Source: Vibrio sp. AND4
GTDB taxonomy: Bacteria > Pseudomonadota > Gammaproteobacteria > Enterobacterales > Vibrionaceae
Length of the DNA: 64,000 bases
NCBI RefSeq assembly: GCF_000171815.1
Contig: NZ_ABGR01000003.1
Span: 248,001 to 312,000, forward strand
Reading direction: 5' to 3'
Shown here in pieces: positions 29,219-38,445 of this stretch. The notes below the pieces were generated by a model. It searched no databases. It had not been told where the DNA came from and worked only from the letters and a program-made list of their open reading frames with translations. The first letter of the stretch is position 1; each line of letters opens with the position of its first letter. Position numbers and translations under genes: made by a program.

Positions 29219-29647
29219 TTACTGACTGGCTTGCTGGCGTGCTTTAAGTTGCTTCAGTTGCTCTTGCTGTCGCTTTTCTAGCGTCGTTTTTTGTTCTGCT
29301 GTCAGCACATTGTAGACATCATGCTGTGCTTTTAACTGTGCTAATTGTGCTTTAAGCTGTTTTGCGTGGGCTTGTTTGATCAGTGTCGCCGCTTTCACTT
29401 CATCAAATGACGATGCTTTAATCAACATTTCGAACTGCTTTTCAATACCTTGGGCCGCTTTGGGGTCTTGTTCTTTCGACAGCTCACTGCTTAGTTTAAT
29501 CTGGATTTCTTCGATCTTTGCTTGTTGCTCAGTCGTGATGCTTTCTAGACCAAATGGCTTTGGGGCCACAGGCTGCACTGGTGCAGGCTCTGCGAAAACA
29601 TTGGCACTGCTCAGAATAAGAATTGTCGGCAATAGATAGCGTTTCAT
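29219..29647 (-). CDS. Spy/CpxP-like periplasmic protein
   Basis: 142 aa with signal peptide (cleavage at NVFA-EPAP), a Pro-rich spacer, and then almost entirely amphipathic helix rich in Gln, Lys and Glu. It carries LTAEQKTTLEKRQ, the LTxxQ-type motif of the Spy/CpxP family, and a related ITTEQQAKIEEI. Family members are periplasmic chaperones or envelope-stress sensors. The second LTxxQ motif is degenerate, so this is a divergent member. Likely controlled by an envelope-stress system, but no binding site was identified. Confidence 0.75.
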   Translation of the reverse strand: MKRYLLPTILILSSANVFAEPAPVQPVAPKPFGLESITTEQQAKIEEIQIKLSSELSKEQDPKAAQGIEKQFEMLIKASSFDEVKAATLIKQAHAKQLKAQLAQLKAQHDVYNVLTAEQKTTLEKRQQEQLKQLKARQQASQ

Positions 29648-30041
29648 TGGGGAACCTCTTTACTTAAATTTGGAGTTATGTGAGACCGAGGCGATACAAC
29701 ATGGTTTCCTAAATCCAATCAATATGAGACTTTAGTTCACAAAACTGAGCCCGTAAAAAATATATCAGCGCCTTTAAGTGCTTACCGTTTAATATGAGAT
29801 ATGCGCCAATTAGTAAGGTATACATCACAAGTTAGGAAACGGTTGTTATCTACAAACCGTTAGTGAACGCCTTGCCACTCAATAAGCCGCCTCAAAGGCA
29901 AGGAAAAATTGTTAAATACCTGCGCGCTGACCTAAAGAACACTTAAATACGCGACATCGATCTTAATTTATTTTGATAACCGAAATATAATGTCGCTATC
30001 GATTAAACATTTTTATAAATATAAGAGTCAACGAAACCTTT
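29648..30041. promoter_or_regulatory. Divergent promoter region, Spy-like gene and chemoreceptor
   Basis: About 390 bases between two divergent genes. It holds presumed promoters for both; no specific operator was recognised. Confidence 0.4.
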
Positions 30042-31928
30042 ATGCTTAAAAATCTATCTCTAAAGAACAAACTGGCGATCTCCGCCAGTGCTGCCATCAT
30101 CCTCGGAGGAGTGCTGGTAGAAGGTCTGTCTTTTCGTAATTCTTTGCAACGACTTGATATTGATGTCGATCAACGCCTAGAAAGCACAAGCGCATCATAC
30201 AATCAATACGTAAGCGACTGGTTATTATCAAAAGAACGCGCACTCACATCACTATCCCAAGAAGCTGAGAAATCCGCAATGGTGGCGCACCTAAAACAGG
30301 TCCGTGACTCCGCCGCGTTTGACAATGTTTTCCTTGCTTACCCAGACGGCTCTCAAGATAATGCAAATGCTGTTGTTCTCCCACCGGGCAACAATGACCC
30401 TCGCAAGTGGGGTTGGTACACCAACGCCATTGCAAACCCTTCTAAAGTTTTTATGGACAACCCAACAGTTGCTGCGGCAACTGGCGCACACGTGGTCTCT
30501 CTGGGTAAGGCGTTGCAACTTCATGGCCAAACAAGCGTGCTGGGTGCAGACGTAGAAATCGGTGATATTCTCAATAGCCTAAACCAAGTAATTCTGCCGG
30601 GTGAAGGTTACATGTTTATCGCCAACGAACAGGGCAATATATTTATCCATAACGACAGTAAATTACTCAATAAACCGGTGAGTAAGATGGGCTTAAGCAA
30701 TAGTGACATCGTCGCAGCCGCTAGCTCAGGTCAGAAACGCACCATCTCTATTGATGGAAAAGACTTCGTCGTTTACGCCAAAGCCATTAAAGGCACCAAA
30801 CTAACGACAGTAACTGTCCTGGATAACGACTCTTTAGTTGCTCCAATTTACGAGGCGGTTTGGGGGCAAATTATCGCAACTACGATTGTGGTCATCATCT
30901 GTGTCGCTTTATTTAGTCTTCTGTGTAACATCCTATTCCGTCCGCTTTGCAACGTTTCAGATGCCTTATCGCAAATTGCCAATGGTAGCGGTGATTTAAC
31001 TCAGCGTATCAAAGTGGAAAACCGCGATGAAGTCGGTGAATTAGCAGAGAACTTCAACCAGTTCGTTGCTAGCCTTCAACAGCTTATCGGTCATATTCGT
31101 CATCAAGCAGAAAACTTAAATGATCAATCAGAGCTGAGCACCAAACGTGCAAACCAATCGGTTGAAGAATTGAATAATCAGCAACAAGAAATCACGCTAG
31201 TGGCAACCGCAGTGACAGAAATGGCTTGTGCGACACAAGAGATTGCCTCTCATGCAGAACAAACCGCAAAAGTGGCGCACGACTCTTCAGTAAGTACACA
31301 AAACGGCCACTCTTTGGTGGTGAACACCAAAGACTCGATCAACAACTTGTCTTCAGAAGTAAACCAAGCCAGCGGTGTGATCAGCGAGCTAAACCAACAC
31401 GCTCAAGACATCAACACTGTGTTATCAACCATTCGCGATATTGCAGAGCAAACTAACCTGTTGGCATTGAATGCTGCGATTGAAGCGGCACGTGCAGGTG
31501 AACAAGGTCGTGGCTTTGCTGTGGTTGCCGATGAAGTTCGTGTTTTGTCGCAACGTACTCATACTTCGACAGAGGAAATCAAATCCACCATCGAGACACT
31601 ACAACGCACTACACAACGCGCAGTCACCTTGATGGAGCGCAGTTCTGAATTGGCATTAGGCTCGGTAGAAGATGCCGACCGCGCATCTCAAGCCTTGGAT
31701 GAAATCAACTCAGCAGTAGCGATGATCAGCGATATGGCGACCCAAATTGCGACCGCAGCAGAAGAGCAAACTCACGTAACGAACGAGATCACCCAAAACG
31801 TGACCTCTATTAAAGATGTCACGGATCACTTAGTAATCGGTGCAGACGAATCCAAGAATCAGTCATCGGTACTTAAATCCCAAGCCGCTGACCTCAACTC
31901 GAAAGTGGCGACGTTCAAACTGACGTAA
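30042..31928 (+). CDS. Methyl-accepting chemotaxis protein with periplasmic Cache sensor
   Basis: 628 aa. TM1 at about 9-28, periplasmic Cache-type domain (about 35-270; includes [20 protein letters not shown] and [17 protein letters not shown], typical dCache motifs), TM2 at about 275-300 ([19 protein letters not shown]), HAMP (about 300-352, with [20 protein letters not shown]), then the long coiled-coil signalling domain with the hairpin tip [20 protein letters not shown]. It senses a small ligand in the periplasm and controls CheA. Monocistronic with its own terminator. Confidence 0.95.
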   Translation: MLKNLSLKNKLAISASAAIILGGVLVEGLSFRNSLQRLDIDVDQRLESTSASYNQYVSDWLLSKERALTSLSQEAEKSAMVAHLKQVRDSAAFDNVFLAYPDGSQDNANAVVLPPGNNDPRKWGWYTNAIANPSKVFMDNPTVAAATGAHVVSLGKALQLHGQTSVLGADVEIGDILNSLNQVILPGEGYMFIANEQGNIFIHNDSKLLNKPVSKMGLSNSDIVAAASSGQKRTISIDGKDFVVYAKAIKGTKLTTVTVLDNDSLVAPIYEAVWGQIIATTIVVIICVALFSLLCNILFRPLCNVSDALSQIANGSGDLTQRIKVENRDEVGELAENFNQFVASLQQLIGHIRHQAENLNDQSELSTKRANQSVEELNNQQQEITLVATAVTEMACATQEIASHAEQTAKVAHDSSVSTQNGHSLVVNTKDSINNLSSEVNQASGVISELNQHAQDINTVLSTIRDIAEQTNLLALNAAIEAARAGEQGRGFAVVADEVRVLSQRTHTSTEEIKSTIETLQRTTQRAVTLMERSSELALGSVEDADRASQALDEINSAVAMISDMATQIATAAEEQTHVTNEITQNVTSIKDVTDHLVIGADESKNQSSVLKSQAADLNSKVATFKLT

Positions 31929-31953
31929 ATCTCATTTCACCCCCATCAATTCC

Positions 31954-31983
31954 AAACCCCGCACGTTGCGGGGTTTGTTGTTT
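31954..31983 (+). terminator. Terminator of the chemoreceptor gene
   Basis: AAACCCCGC / GCGGGGTTT stem, loop ACGTT, followed by GTTGTTT. Confidence 0.85.
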
Positions 31984-32148
31984 CTCCCCTCGATAAATTG
32001 GCCTAAATTGACCCGAAAGCCTTAAAAACCCGTACATAAGAGCATGATAGACCTATCAACGCCCATAAGATTATCAGAGCGTGAGGTAGGTTGTAATTTC
32101 AGAGAAGCGGCTTTTCGACCTTGTTCAGGAACATTTGAAGGGGTGTGT

Positions 32149-33087
32149 ATGAATCTTATGGACCTACCCAGAAAAAGGGGAAAATGGAATTTAGAACTGT
32201 GCAAACAAAGCGCGGCGAATTTCAAAACTCGCACAGCTTGGTGCGATGGATGCAAAGCGGCTTACAGCGCCGCTTATCGAAATGGCTGGCTGGATCAGTG
32301 CTGTGCCCACATGCAGCGTGTTGGCGTAAAGTGGACATATGACAAGTGCAAGCGCAGCGCCGCCCGATATAATTCGCGCTCAGAGTGGAATCATGGTTGC
32401 AAAAGTGCTTATCACGCTGCAAGAAAAAACGGTTGGATAGAAGATTGTTGCATCCATATGCTCCCTTCCCGTACAGGTAAAAAATGGACGCTTGAGACTT
32501 GTGCAGAAAACGCAAAGCAATACGATACTCGGTCCAATTGGCAGCGAGGGTGCAGCGGAGCTTACAATGCAGCTAATCGTAACGGATGGCTGGAAGAGTG
32601 CTGCGCGCACATGAAGTCAGTTGAACTGAAGTGGGACCTAGCCGCCTGTCTCAAAAGTGCACGTTCCTTTGACACACGAACGCAGTGGATCAGCGCCTGT
32701 AAAAGCGCTTACCAAGCAGCAAGAAATCGTGGCTGGCTAGAACAGTGCTGTGCTCACATGGGTGCACCAAGAACGCAAAAAAAATGGACGCTAGACGCCT
32801 GCGTCCGAAGCGCCAATGAATACAAAACCAGAACGGCATGGCAAGAAGGATGCAGCGGTGCCTATTTTGCTGCTCACAGGAACGATTGGATGAACCAGTG
32901 CTGCCAACACATGAGATCAGCACGAGCCAAATGGACGCTCAAAATCTGTAAAGGTAGCGCGTCATATTTTTCGACCAAAAAAGACTGGTTGCGCTGCTGC
33001 CGTGGGGCGTACAACGCTGCTCACCGTAACGGCTGGCTTAATGAGTGCTGCTCACACATGGCAAGGCCGAGACCGCAAGCCGCTTAG
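32149..33087 (+). CDS. Six-repeat Cys/Trp-rich protein related to homing-endonuclease-associated repeats
   Basis: 312 aa from the ATG at 32149 (AAGGGG upstream); a longer frame from 32044 adds 35 unsupported residues. It is made of six repeats whose KW openings lie at residues 12, 61, 112, 161, 212 and 261, so spacing alternates 49/51 and implies a ~100-residue double repeat copied three times. Each repeat shows KW...C..SA...+TR..W..GC..AY.AA.RNGWL..CC.HM with invariant C-x16-C-x15-C-C-x-H. The AY-x-AA-x-x-GWL pattern is the one seen beside phage and intron nuclease domains, where it binds DNA. No nuclease domain is present here. No signal peptide; very basic. Function unknown. Confidence 0.8.
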   Translation: MNLMDLPRKRGKWNLELCKQSAANFKTRTAWCDGCKAAYSAAYRNGWLDQCCAHMQRVGVKWTYDKCKRSAARYNSRSEWNHGCKSAYHAARKNGWIEDCCIHMLPSRTGKKWTLETCAENAKQYDTRSNWQRGCSGAYNAANRNGWLEECCAHMKSVELKWDLAACLKSARSFDTRTQWISACKSAYQAARNRGWLEQCCAHMGAPRTQKKWTLDACVRSANEYKTRTAWQEGCSGAYFAAHRNDWMNQCCQHMRSARAKWTLKICKGSASYFSTKKDWLRCCRGAYNAAHRNGWLNECCSHMARPRPQAA

Positions 33088-33303
33088 TGAAACGCCGACC
33101 TTGGCCTCAACACTCTTCCCTTAGTGCAACAGGCATTGACGGCAATAATCAAAAGTCGTTCTGATGTTACCAATGACGGCGGTGACAAGAAATGAGCGTA
33201 ACAGAATGCTATACGCATCAAACTCATTCCAACACTTCTTGAACACTCGCCTTGCACTGACTACAATGACGCACTTTTTCTAGTGACTTCAAGGTCAAAC
33301 AAA

Positions 33304-33549
33304 ATGACAGAGACAGCTAAACCTGCACTACCAGATCGCCTGGCTGGTAACCCACGTAGCCCATTCTTCATTAAAGAATGTTTCGAGCACCAAATCGGTA
33401 TTCGCATTAACGGCAAAGAGCGTACTGACGTAGAAGAATACTGCATCAGCGAAGGTTGGGTAAAAATTGCTTCTCCTAAAGCAAAAGACCGTTTCGGTAA
33501 CCCGATGTTGGTTAAGCTAAAAGGTGAAGTTGAAGCGTATTACGTTTAA
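33304..33549 (+). CDS. DUF3297-family small protein
   Basis: 81 aa from MTETAKPALP; AAGG precedes this ATG and the seven-residue upstream extension is not conserved-looking. The sequence LPDRLAGNPRSPFF, then HQIGIRINGKERTDVEEYCI and KLKGEVEAYY, fits the DUF3297 family, small cytoplasmic proteins of unknown function that are widespread in proteobacteria. Its own terminator follows directly. Confidence 0.85.
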   Translation: MTETAKPALPDRLAGNPRSPFFIKECFEHQIGIRINGKERTDVEEYCISEGWVKIASPKAKDRFGNPMLVKLKGEVEAYYV

Positions 33550-33567
33550 ACCACCTTCAGTATGAGA

Positions 33568-33602
33568 AAAGCCTAAAACCCACATGCTTTAGGCTTTTTT
33601 TT
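33568..33602 (+). terminator. Terminator of the DUF3297 gene
   Basis: AAAGCCTAAA / TTTAGGCTTT stem followed by TTTTTTA. Confidence 0.88.
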
Positions 33603-34004
33603 ATTTAATGTCCTGAACTGTGTTTCTTGTAACACTGCCCCCTTTTTTATTCCAAGCCCTTGTGCTGCGTTCTCACCACCACTGCCGTGCCCAACAGTGG
33701 CCATTTGCATCTGGGTAGCCTTGAATTGTTATCGCTTTCAAAAGTAATCAATCGCAATGCTTTAGACACCATTCTCTCCCTTTGTGTTGTCCGCTGCTGA
33801 TTGGAGCTTATGTCGATATCACGCATCCCTAACCAAGTGGAAACTTTTTCCCCAATCAATCCACTCCACCAGCCATGGAGTACAATTGATTAAAAGCTGA
33901 TGTATCTCTCTGTTTTTATCTGAATGTTGTTTAAAGTTTTTGTGGAGCGACCAAAGCAGTGGTTACGGAAAGAAGCCATGGCGACGGGTTAGTAAGGAGA
34001 GAAA
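33603..34004. promoter_or_regulatory. Upstream region of the AttEFGH-like operon
   Basis: About 400 bases without a supported gene. It should contain the promoter of the ABC transporter operon; AAGGAG at 33991-33999 is that operon's ribosome binding site. Confidence 0.45.
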
Positions 34005-34724
34005 ATGGAAAGCCCTATTGTAAGACTCAAACACGCCAGTAAAAGCTTTGTCGATGGCAAAGAAACCCATCTCGTGTTGGAGGGTGTCGACTTCACCCTG
34101 AATACGGGTGTAAGCGCGGCATTGACGGGGGCCAGTGGCAGCGGCAAAAGTACACTACTTAACATCATCGCTGGTTTTGAGCCTCTCTCCGGCGGTGAAT
34201 TATGGTTAAATGGCGATAACGCCGCAGCTTGGAAAGACCAGCAATGGAGCCGATTCCGTTATCAAGAACTTGGCGTTATCTTCCAGCAGTTCAACCTATT
34301 AACACCTCTTAACGTCAAGCAAAACATCGCCTTTCCTTTGCATTTGAATCAACAAAAATGGAGTGACTGGTGCGATCATTTGGTCGAAGCGTTAGGCATC
34401 TACCCACTACTTGATAGACATGTATCAGCGCTCTCTGGCGGCCAACAACAACGCGTCGCTATTGCTCGCGCACTCGCCCACAAACCTAGGCTTCTGCTTG
34501 CCGATGAACCCACCGGTAACCTGGACCAAAAAACTGGCTTGGCCGTAATGAAGTTATTACGTGAAATCACCACTCAAACCAATACCGCAGTGCTCTTAGT
34601 GACTCACAGTTCCGAGTGTGCTGAGTTTATGCAGACTCGTTGGTGTGTGAAAGATGGTCGTTTGCAAAACGGACTGACGCAAATTCAACGCGATGTAAAT
34701 GAGCCACATCATGCAGCAAGCTAA
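34005..34724 (+). CDS. ABC transporter ATP-binding protein (LolD/MacB/AttE type)
   Basis: 239 aa. Walker [10 protein letters not shown] (about 42-50), Q-loop IFQQFNLL, signature [15 protein letters not shown] and Walker [13 protein letters not shown], with the H-loop His in LVTHSSE. The ADEPTGNLD form is characteristic of the LolD/MacB subfamily, which powers FtsX-type permeases that work mechanically on envelope substrates rather than importing solutes. The gene overlaps the permease by 26 bases. Confidence 0.93.
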   Translation: MESPIVRLKHASKSFVDGKETHLVLEGVDFTLNTGVSAALTGASGSGKSTLLNIIAGFEPLSGGELWLNGDNAAAWKDQQWSRFRYQELGVIFQQFNLLTPLNVKQNIAFPLHLNQQKWSDWCDHLVEALGIYPLLDRHVSALSGGQQQRVAIARALAHKPRLLLADEPTGNLDQKTGLAVMKLLREITTQTNTAVLLVTHSSECAEFMQTRWCVKDGRLQNGLTQIQRDVNEPHHAAS

Positions 34725-37254
34725 GCTTTCAAACACCAAATTGGCACATACAGGACTCACACTCAGTCTGTTTGCGTCACATTATCGCCAAGCGCCCTTG
34801 CAAGCGGCAGCCATTCTGGTCGGTATCGTGCTGGCGGTGACCTTGTTTGTCGCGGTACAGGCCATCAACCTCAATGCCAAGCGCAGTTATATAGAAACCA
34901 CGGAGCAACTCAGCGCTCAAGCTCAAATCCTTATTATTCCACCTGCAGGACAACACTATTTACCTGAATCGCTTTACTTCACTTTAAGACAAAGCGGACT
35001 CAGTGCTGCACTGCCTGTGATTGAAGGGCGAGTGAGGGATGAACAAGGGCGTCGCTGGTCAGTGCAAGGCAGCGAGTTAATTGCTGCTGTCTCTTCGCGC
35101 ACTCGCTATTCAACCCATCATCAACAAAAGTCGTCAGATAGCCCGCAAAACGTCTCTTTATTCGACAGTGTACTGCCCTTACCTGAACTTTTAGCTGGGA
35201 TGCCGATCGTGATGATGAGCCAATCCCAGCATCAAAACTTAGGCGAAGTAGAAACCTTAACTCTGGACGATACCCCAGTCAAAGTGGTCGTATTGCCTGA
35301 CGAATGGCAATTAGGTAACCGAATGTTGATGGACATTGGTTTTGCCCAGCAATTGCTCAAGAAACAAGGACAGATCAGTTACATTGCGGTTTTCCATGTT
35401 GGCAACGACACCAGCATTATCTCAAACCAAGATTCGCAAGTTAAATGGCAGACTATTATTGGTGAGCAGGGGCAATGGATCATCAATAATCAAAGCGCTG
35501 ACCTAGGCTCACTGACTGACAGCTTTCACCTCAACCTCACCGCGATGAGCTTACTCGCGTTTTTAGTTGGGCTGTTTATTGCTTACAATGGCGTAAAGTA
35601 CAGCTTGCTAAAACGTAACCGGCTGTTAGTGCAAATCCAACAGTCGGGTGTTGCGCCAAGCATTGTACTCTCTGCCTTATTAGTCGAACTGACCATCCTG
35701 GTTACCATCGGCACTTCACTCGGTTTTGTTTTGGGCATGCAGCTTAGCCATTGGTTACATCCAACCGTTGCACTAACACTAGAGCAACTTTACGGTGCGA
35801 CATTGTTGCCCGGTACTTGGCAGTGGCAATGGTGGGCGCAAGCGCTGTTACTCACTTTAGCTGCAACATTGCTGGCGTGTTGGCAACACTTTAAACAGCG
35901 AGTACGCCAGCCGCTGTCCTCTCACGGTGGTCTTTATCAAGCACCAGAAACCTCCAGCGAAAATCAATTGTTCTTGATTGGTATTGTATTGACGGCCCTC
36001 TCACTCGTAGGGCTGTGGCTGAGTGAACATCACCGCGTCACCATGGCATGGCTTGGCGTACTCGTGGTGTCGATTCCTCTGTATCTACCAAAAACACTTT
36101 GCGTATTAACGAATAAGTGTGAAAAGTACACCGATTCCGGTTTATTACAGTATCTTTTTGCGGAGCTACGTGAACTGATCTCTCCACTTTCTCTCGCCAT
36201 GATGGCACTGCTACTCGCCGTGACTGCAAACATGGGGATGAATACCTTAGTTGGCAGCTTTGAATCGACGTTAAAACAGTGGCTGGAACAAAAATTACAT
36301 GCCGATATCTACGTGAGCCCATCCCAAGGAGACATCGCCAAGGTGGAACACGCTTTAGAGCAGTTCGATAAAGTTGAGACGGTCTATAAGCAATACTATG
36401 TCGACGATAATCTGCAAGGCTTGCCGATTTTACTCGGCACCAAAGACAAGGACACCTTAGAGCAAACCATGGTGTTTAAGTCGCAGATTGATGACTTCTG
36501 GCCACGCTTTTATCAAGGAGAGTTGGTCGCCATCAGTGAACCGACTGCGATCAAGCTAGGTTTATCAAAGGGCAGCAAACTTAAAATTAATGCGATGCCA
36601 AATAAGACGCTGCGAGTCGGGGCCGTTTTCCATGATTATGGCTCACCCAATGGAGAGATCTTGCTAGCACCAAAATTATGGAGAGAAAGCGGGTTTACCG
36701 ATCTACCGACGAGCCTCGGCATTAAAGTCTCTGGAGATCCGCAAATCGTCTACAACCAACTGCGCGAGCAACTGAATCTTCACCCAAGTCAGCTCTATGA
36801 TCAAGCGCAAATCAAATCCATCGCGTTGGATATTTTCTCGCAAACTTTCGCCATTACTCGCGCACTCAACGGCGTGACTTTGATGGTCGCCGTGATTGGC
36901 TTGTTCAGTGCTTGCTTTATGTTACTCGACGCGCGCAAAGCCGCCATTGCAAGGCTGTATGCCCTTGGTGTTAATCGCCGTAAATTAATGACCATGGCAA
37001 TCGGACAAATTGTCGCTCTGGTTACTTTTACTCTGGTTATTGCCCTGCCCCTTGGTGCCATGGTCGGCTATGTACTCACGGATATCGTCACCTTGCGCGC
37101 TTTTGGTTGGAGCTTAAATTACCTGTGGAATTGGGGGGATGCCCTTAACATTGCGGCAATTACCATCTTGGTGGCGGTAGTTGCAACCTTGACCCCGCTG
37201 TGGCGACTGGTCAATAAACCGGCCATTTCCAGTTTGCAAAGCGAGGTGTTGTGA
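34699..37254 (+). CDS. Large FtsX-domain ABC permease (AttF-AttG fusion type)
   Basis: 851 aa. It has two FtsX-type modules: TM near 40-62, a periplasmic domain, then TM clusters near 285-400 and 425-470, a second periplasmic domain near 510-700, and a C-terminal TM cluster near 720-850 (LNGVTLMVAVIGLFSACFML, VAVVATLTPLWRL). This equals the AttF and AttG permeases of the Agrobacterium AttEFGH system joined in one chain. It overlaps both neighbours, so translation of the three genes is coupled. Confidence 0.9.
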   Translation: MSHIMQQAKLSNTKLAHTGLTLSLFASHYRQAPLQAAAILVGIVLAVTLFVAVQAINLNAKRSYIETTEQLSAQAQILIIPPAGQHYLPESLYFTLRQSGLSAALPVIEGRVRDEQGRRWSVQGSELIAAVSSRTRYSTHHQQKSSDSPQNVSLFDSVLPLPELLAGMPIVMMSQSQHQNLGEVETLTLDDTPVKVVVLPDEWQLGNRMLMDIGFAQQLLKKQGQISYIAVFHVGNDTSIISNQDSQVKWQTIIGEQGQWIINNQSADLGSLTDSFHLNLTAMSLLAFLVGLFIAYNGVKYSLLKRNRLLVQIQQSGVAPSIVLSALLVELTILVTIGTSLGFVLGMQLSHWLHPTVALTLEQLYGATLLPGTWQWQWWAQALLLTLAATLLACWQHFKQRVRQPLSSHGGLYQAPETSSENQLFLIGIVLTALSLVGLWLSEHHRVTMAWLGVLVVSIPLYLPKTLCVLTNKCEKYTDSGLLQYLFAELRELISPLSLAMMALLLAVTANMGMNTLVGSFESTLKQWLEQKLHADIYVSPSQGDIAKVEHALEQFDKVETVYKQYYVDDNLQGLPILLGTKDKDTLEQTMVFKSQIDDFWPRFYQGELVAISEPTAIKLGLSKGSKLKINAMPNKTLRVGAVFHDYGSPNGEILLAPKLWRESGFTDLPTSLGIKVSGDPQIVYNQLREQLNLHPSQLYDQAQIKSIALDIFSQTFAITRALNGVTLMVAVIGLFSACFMLLDARKAAIARLYALGVNRRKLMTMAIGQIVALVTFTLVIALPLGAMVGYVLTDIVTLRAFGWSLNYLWNWGDALNIAAITILVAVVATLTPLWRLVNKPAISSLQSEVL

Positions 37255-38378
37255 TGGTTCGATTAGCGAGCAAACATACTCTAATCATTAGCAGTTTATT
37301 GCTATTTGGCTGTGAAGATCCCCAACAAAAAAATATGGGCACACCAAGTATGGGAATGCTGCTTGGCGATGGAGACACAAACAGCGAGAGTAATCAATTC
37401 AAACCCGTCGTTGAGGGTGTTGAGCTCACCTTCCCAACCGACCATCAAGCGCACCCGAGTTTTCGTCACGAATGGTGGTATTTAACCGCCAATTTAACCA
37501 ATGAAGACGGCAACCCACTCGGCATTCAATGGACCCAATTTCGCTTTGCTACTGCGCCACCAACTGGCGAGGGTGAAGAGAAGAAAAGCGCATGGCAAAC
37601 TAAGCAAATTTACATGGCACACAGCGCGGTGACGACGGTTAATAAACACTACGCCGACGAAAAATGGTCTCGTGGTCAGGGCTCTCTAGCCGGCGTAGAC
37701 ACTTCACCGCTTCGGGTTTATCTCGATGATTGGCAATGGCGATCAACAACCGATGAGCTCTTCCCTGCCAATCTGAATGCCCGCTCTAAGCAGTTTAGTT
37801 ATTCACTCACTCTTACCAGTAACGCACCTTATCAAAAACAAGGCAAGCAAGGATACAGCACCAAAAGTGCCGATGGGCAGGTGGCTTCGTATTACTATAG
37901 CCAACCTTTTATAGAGGTAACTGGCGAAGTCACTATCGATGGCAAAGCCCATCAGGTATCGGGCAAAGGATGGATAGACAGAGAGTGGAGCTCACAATTC
38001 TTGCTCGACTCACAACAGGGCTGGGATTGGTTTGCCTTGAGGCTAAATAATGAAACCAGTTTAGTGGTTTTTCAATTGCGTGACTCCAAAACTGGAGAGC
38101 CCAGCTATTCCAACGCAAAACTGATGCAGCAAGATGGTTCTGGCATTGCTATTGCTCAAAAAGACATCCGCCTAAACACACTCAAAACAACAGAAATACA
38201 AGGACGCAGCTATCCAACCGAGTGGCAAGTTTCGATTCCAAATCAAAAAATTGAGATTACCGTTACTGCACTCAACCCAAACGCCGAAATGCCGCTGTCA
38301 ATACCTTATTGGGAAGGGCCAGTACACATTGAAGGCTCGCATCATGGTCGTGGCTATATGGAGCTCACAGGTTATTAA
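37254..38378 (+). CDS. AttH-like lipoprotein (lipocalin-like, CrtC/AttH superfamily)
   Basis: 374 aa from the ATG at 37254, which shares one base with the permease stop (TGATG). N-terminal lipobox LLLFGC predicts a lipid-anchored envelope protein. Residues ~60-170 and ~200-374 show the duplicated lipocalin-like fold of the AttH/CrtC superfamily (FRHEWWYLTANL, GIQWTQFRFA, GWIDREWSSQFL, WDWFALRL). The set of ATPase, fused permease and AttH is the known AttEFGH gene order. The substrate is not established; a lipid-like molecule is an inference from the fold. Confidence 0.9.
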   Translation: MVRLASKHTLIISSLLLFGCEDPQQKNMGTPSMGMLLGDGDTNSESNQFKPVVEGVELTFPTDHQAHPSFRHEWWYLTANLTNEDGNPLGIQWTQFRFATAPPTGEGEEKKSAWQTKQIYMAHSAVTTVNKHYADEKWSRGQGSLAGVDTSPLRVYLDDWQWRSTTDELFPANLNARSKQFSYSLTLTSNAPYQKQGKQGYSTKSADGQVASYYYSQPFIEVTGEVTIDGKAHQVSGKGWIDREWSSQFLLDSQQGWDWFALRLNNETSLVVFQLRDSKTGEPSYSNAKLMQQDGSGIAIAQKDIRLNTLKTTEIQGRSYPTEWQVSIPNQKIEITVTALNPNAEMPLSIPYWEGPVHIEGSHHGRGYMELTGY

Positions 38379-38395
38379 ATAGATGAAGACAATAA

Positions 38396-38428
38396 TTCGT
38401 GCCTACAGATACACTCGGTAGGCACGAA
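38396..38428. terminator. Bidirectional terminator between convergent genes
   Basis: Perfect 11-bp stem TTCGTGCCTAC / GTAGGCACGAA with an 11-base loop, between attH-like and sphingomyelinase-like stops. No long U tract on either side. Confidence 0.6.
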
Positions 38429-38445
38429 CAAGTCATTTGCCTACA

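Noticed and set aside
33647..33859. 70-codon minus-strand frame upstream of the ABC operon
   Set aside because: No ribosome site, no family pattern, and it overlaps the expected operon promoter.
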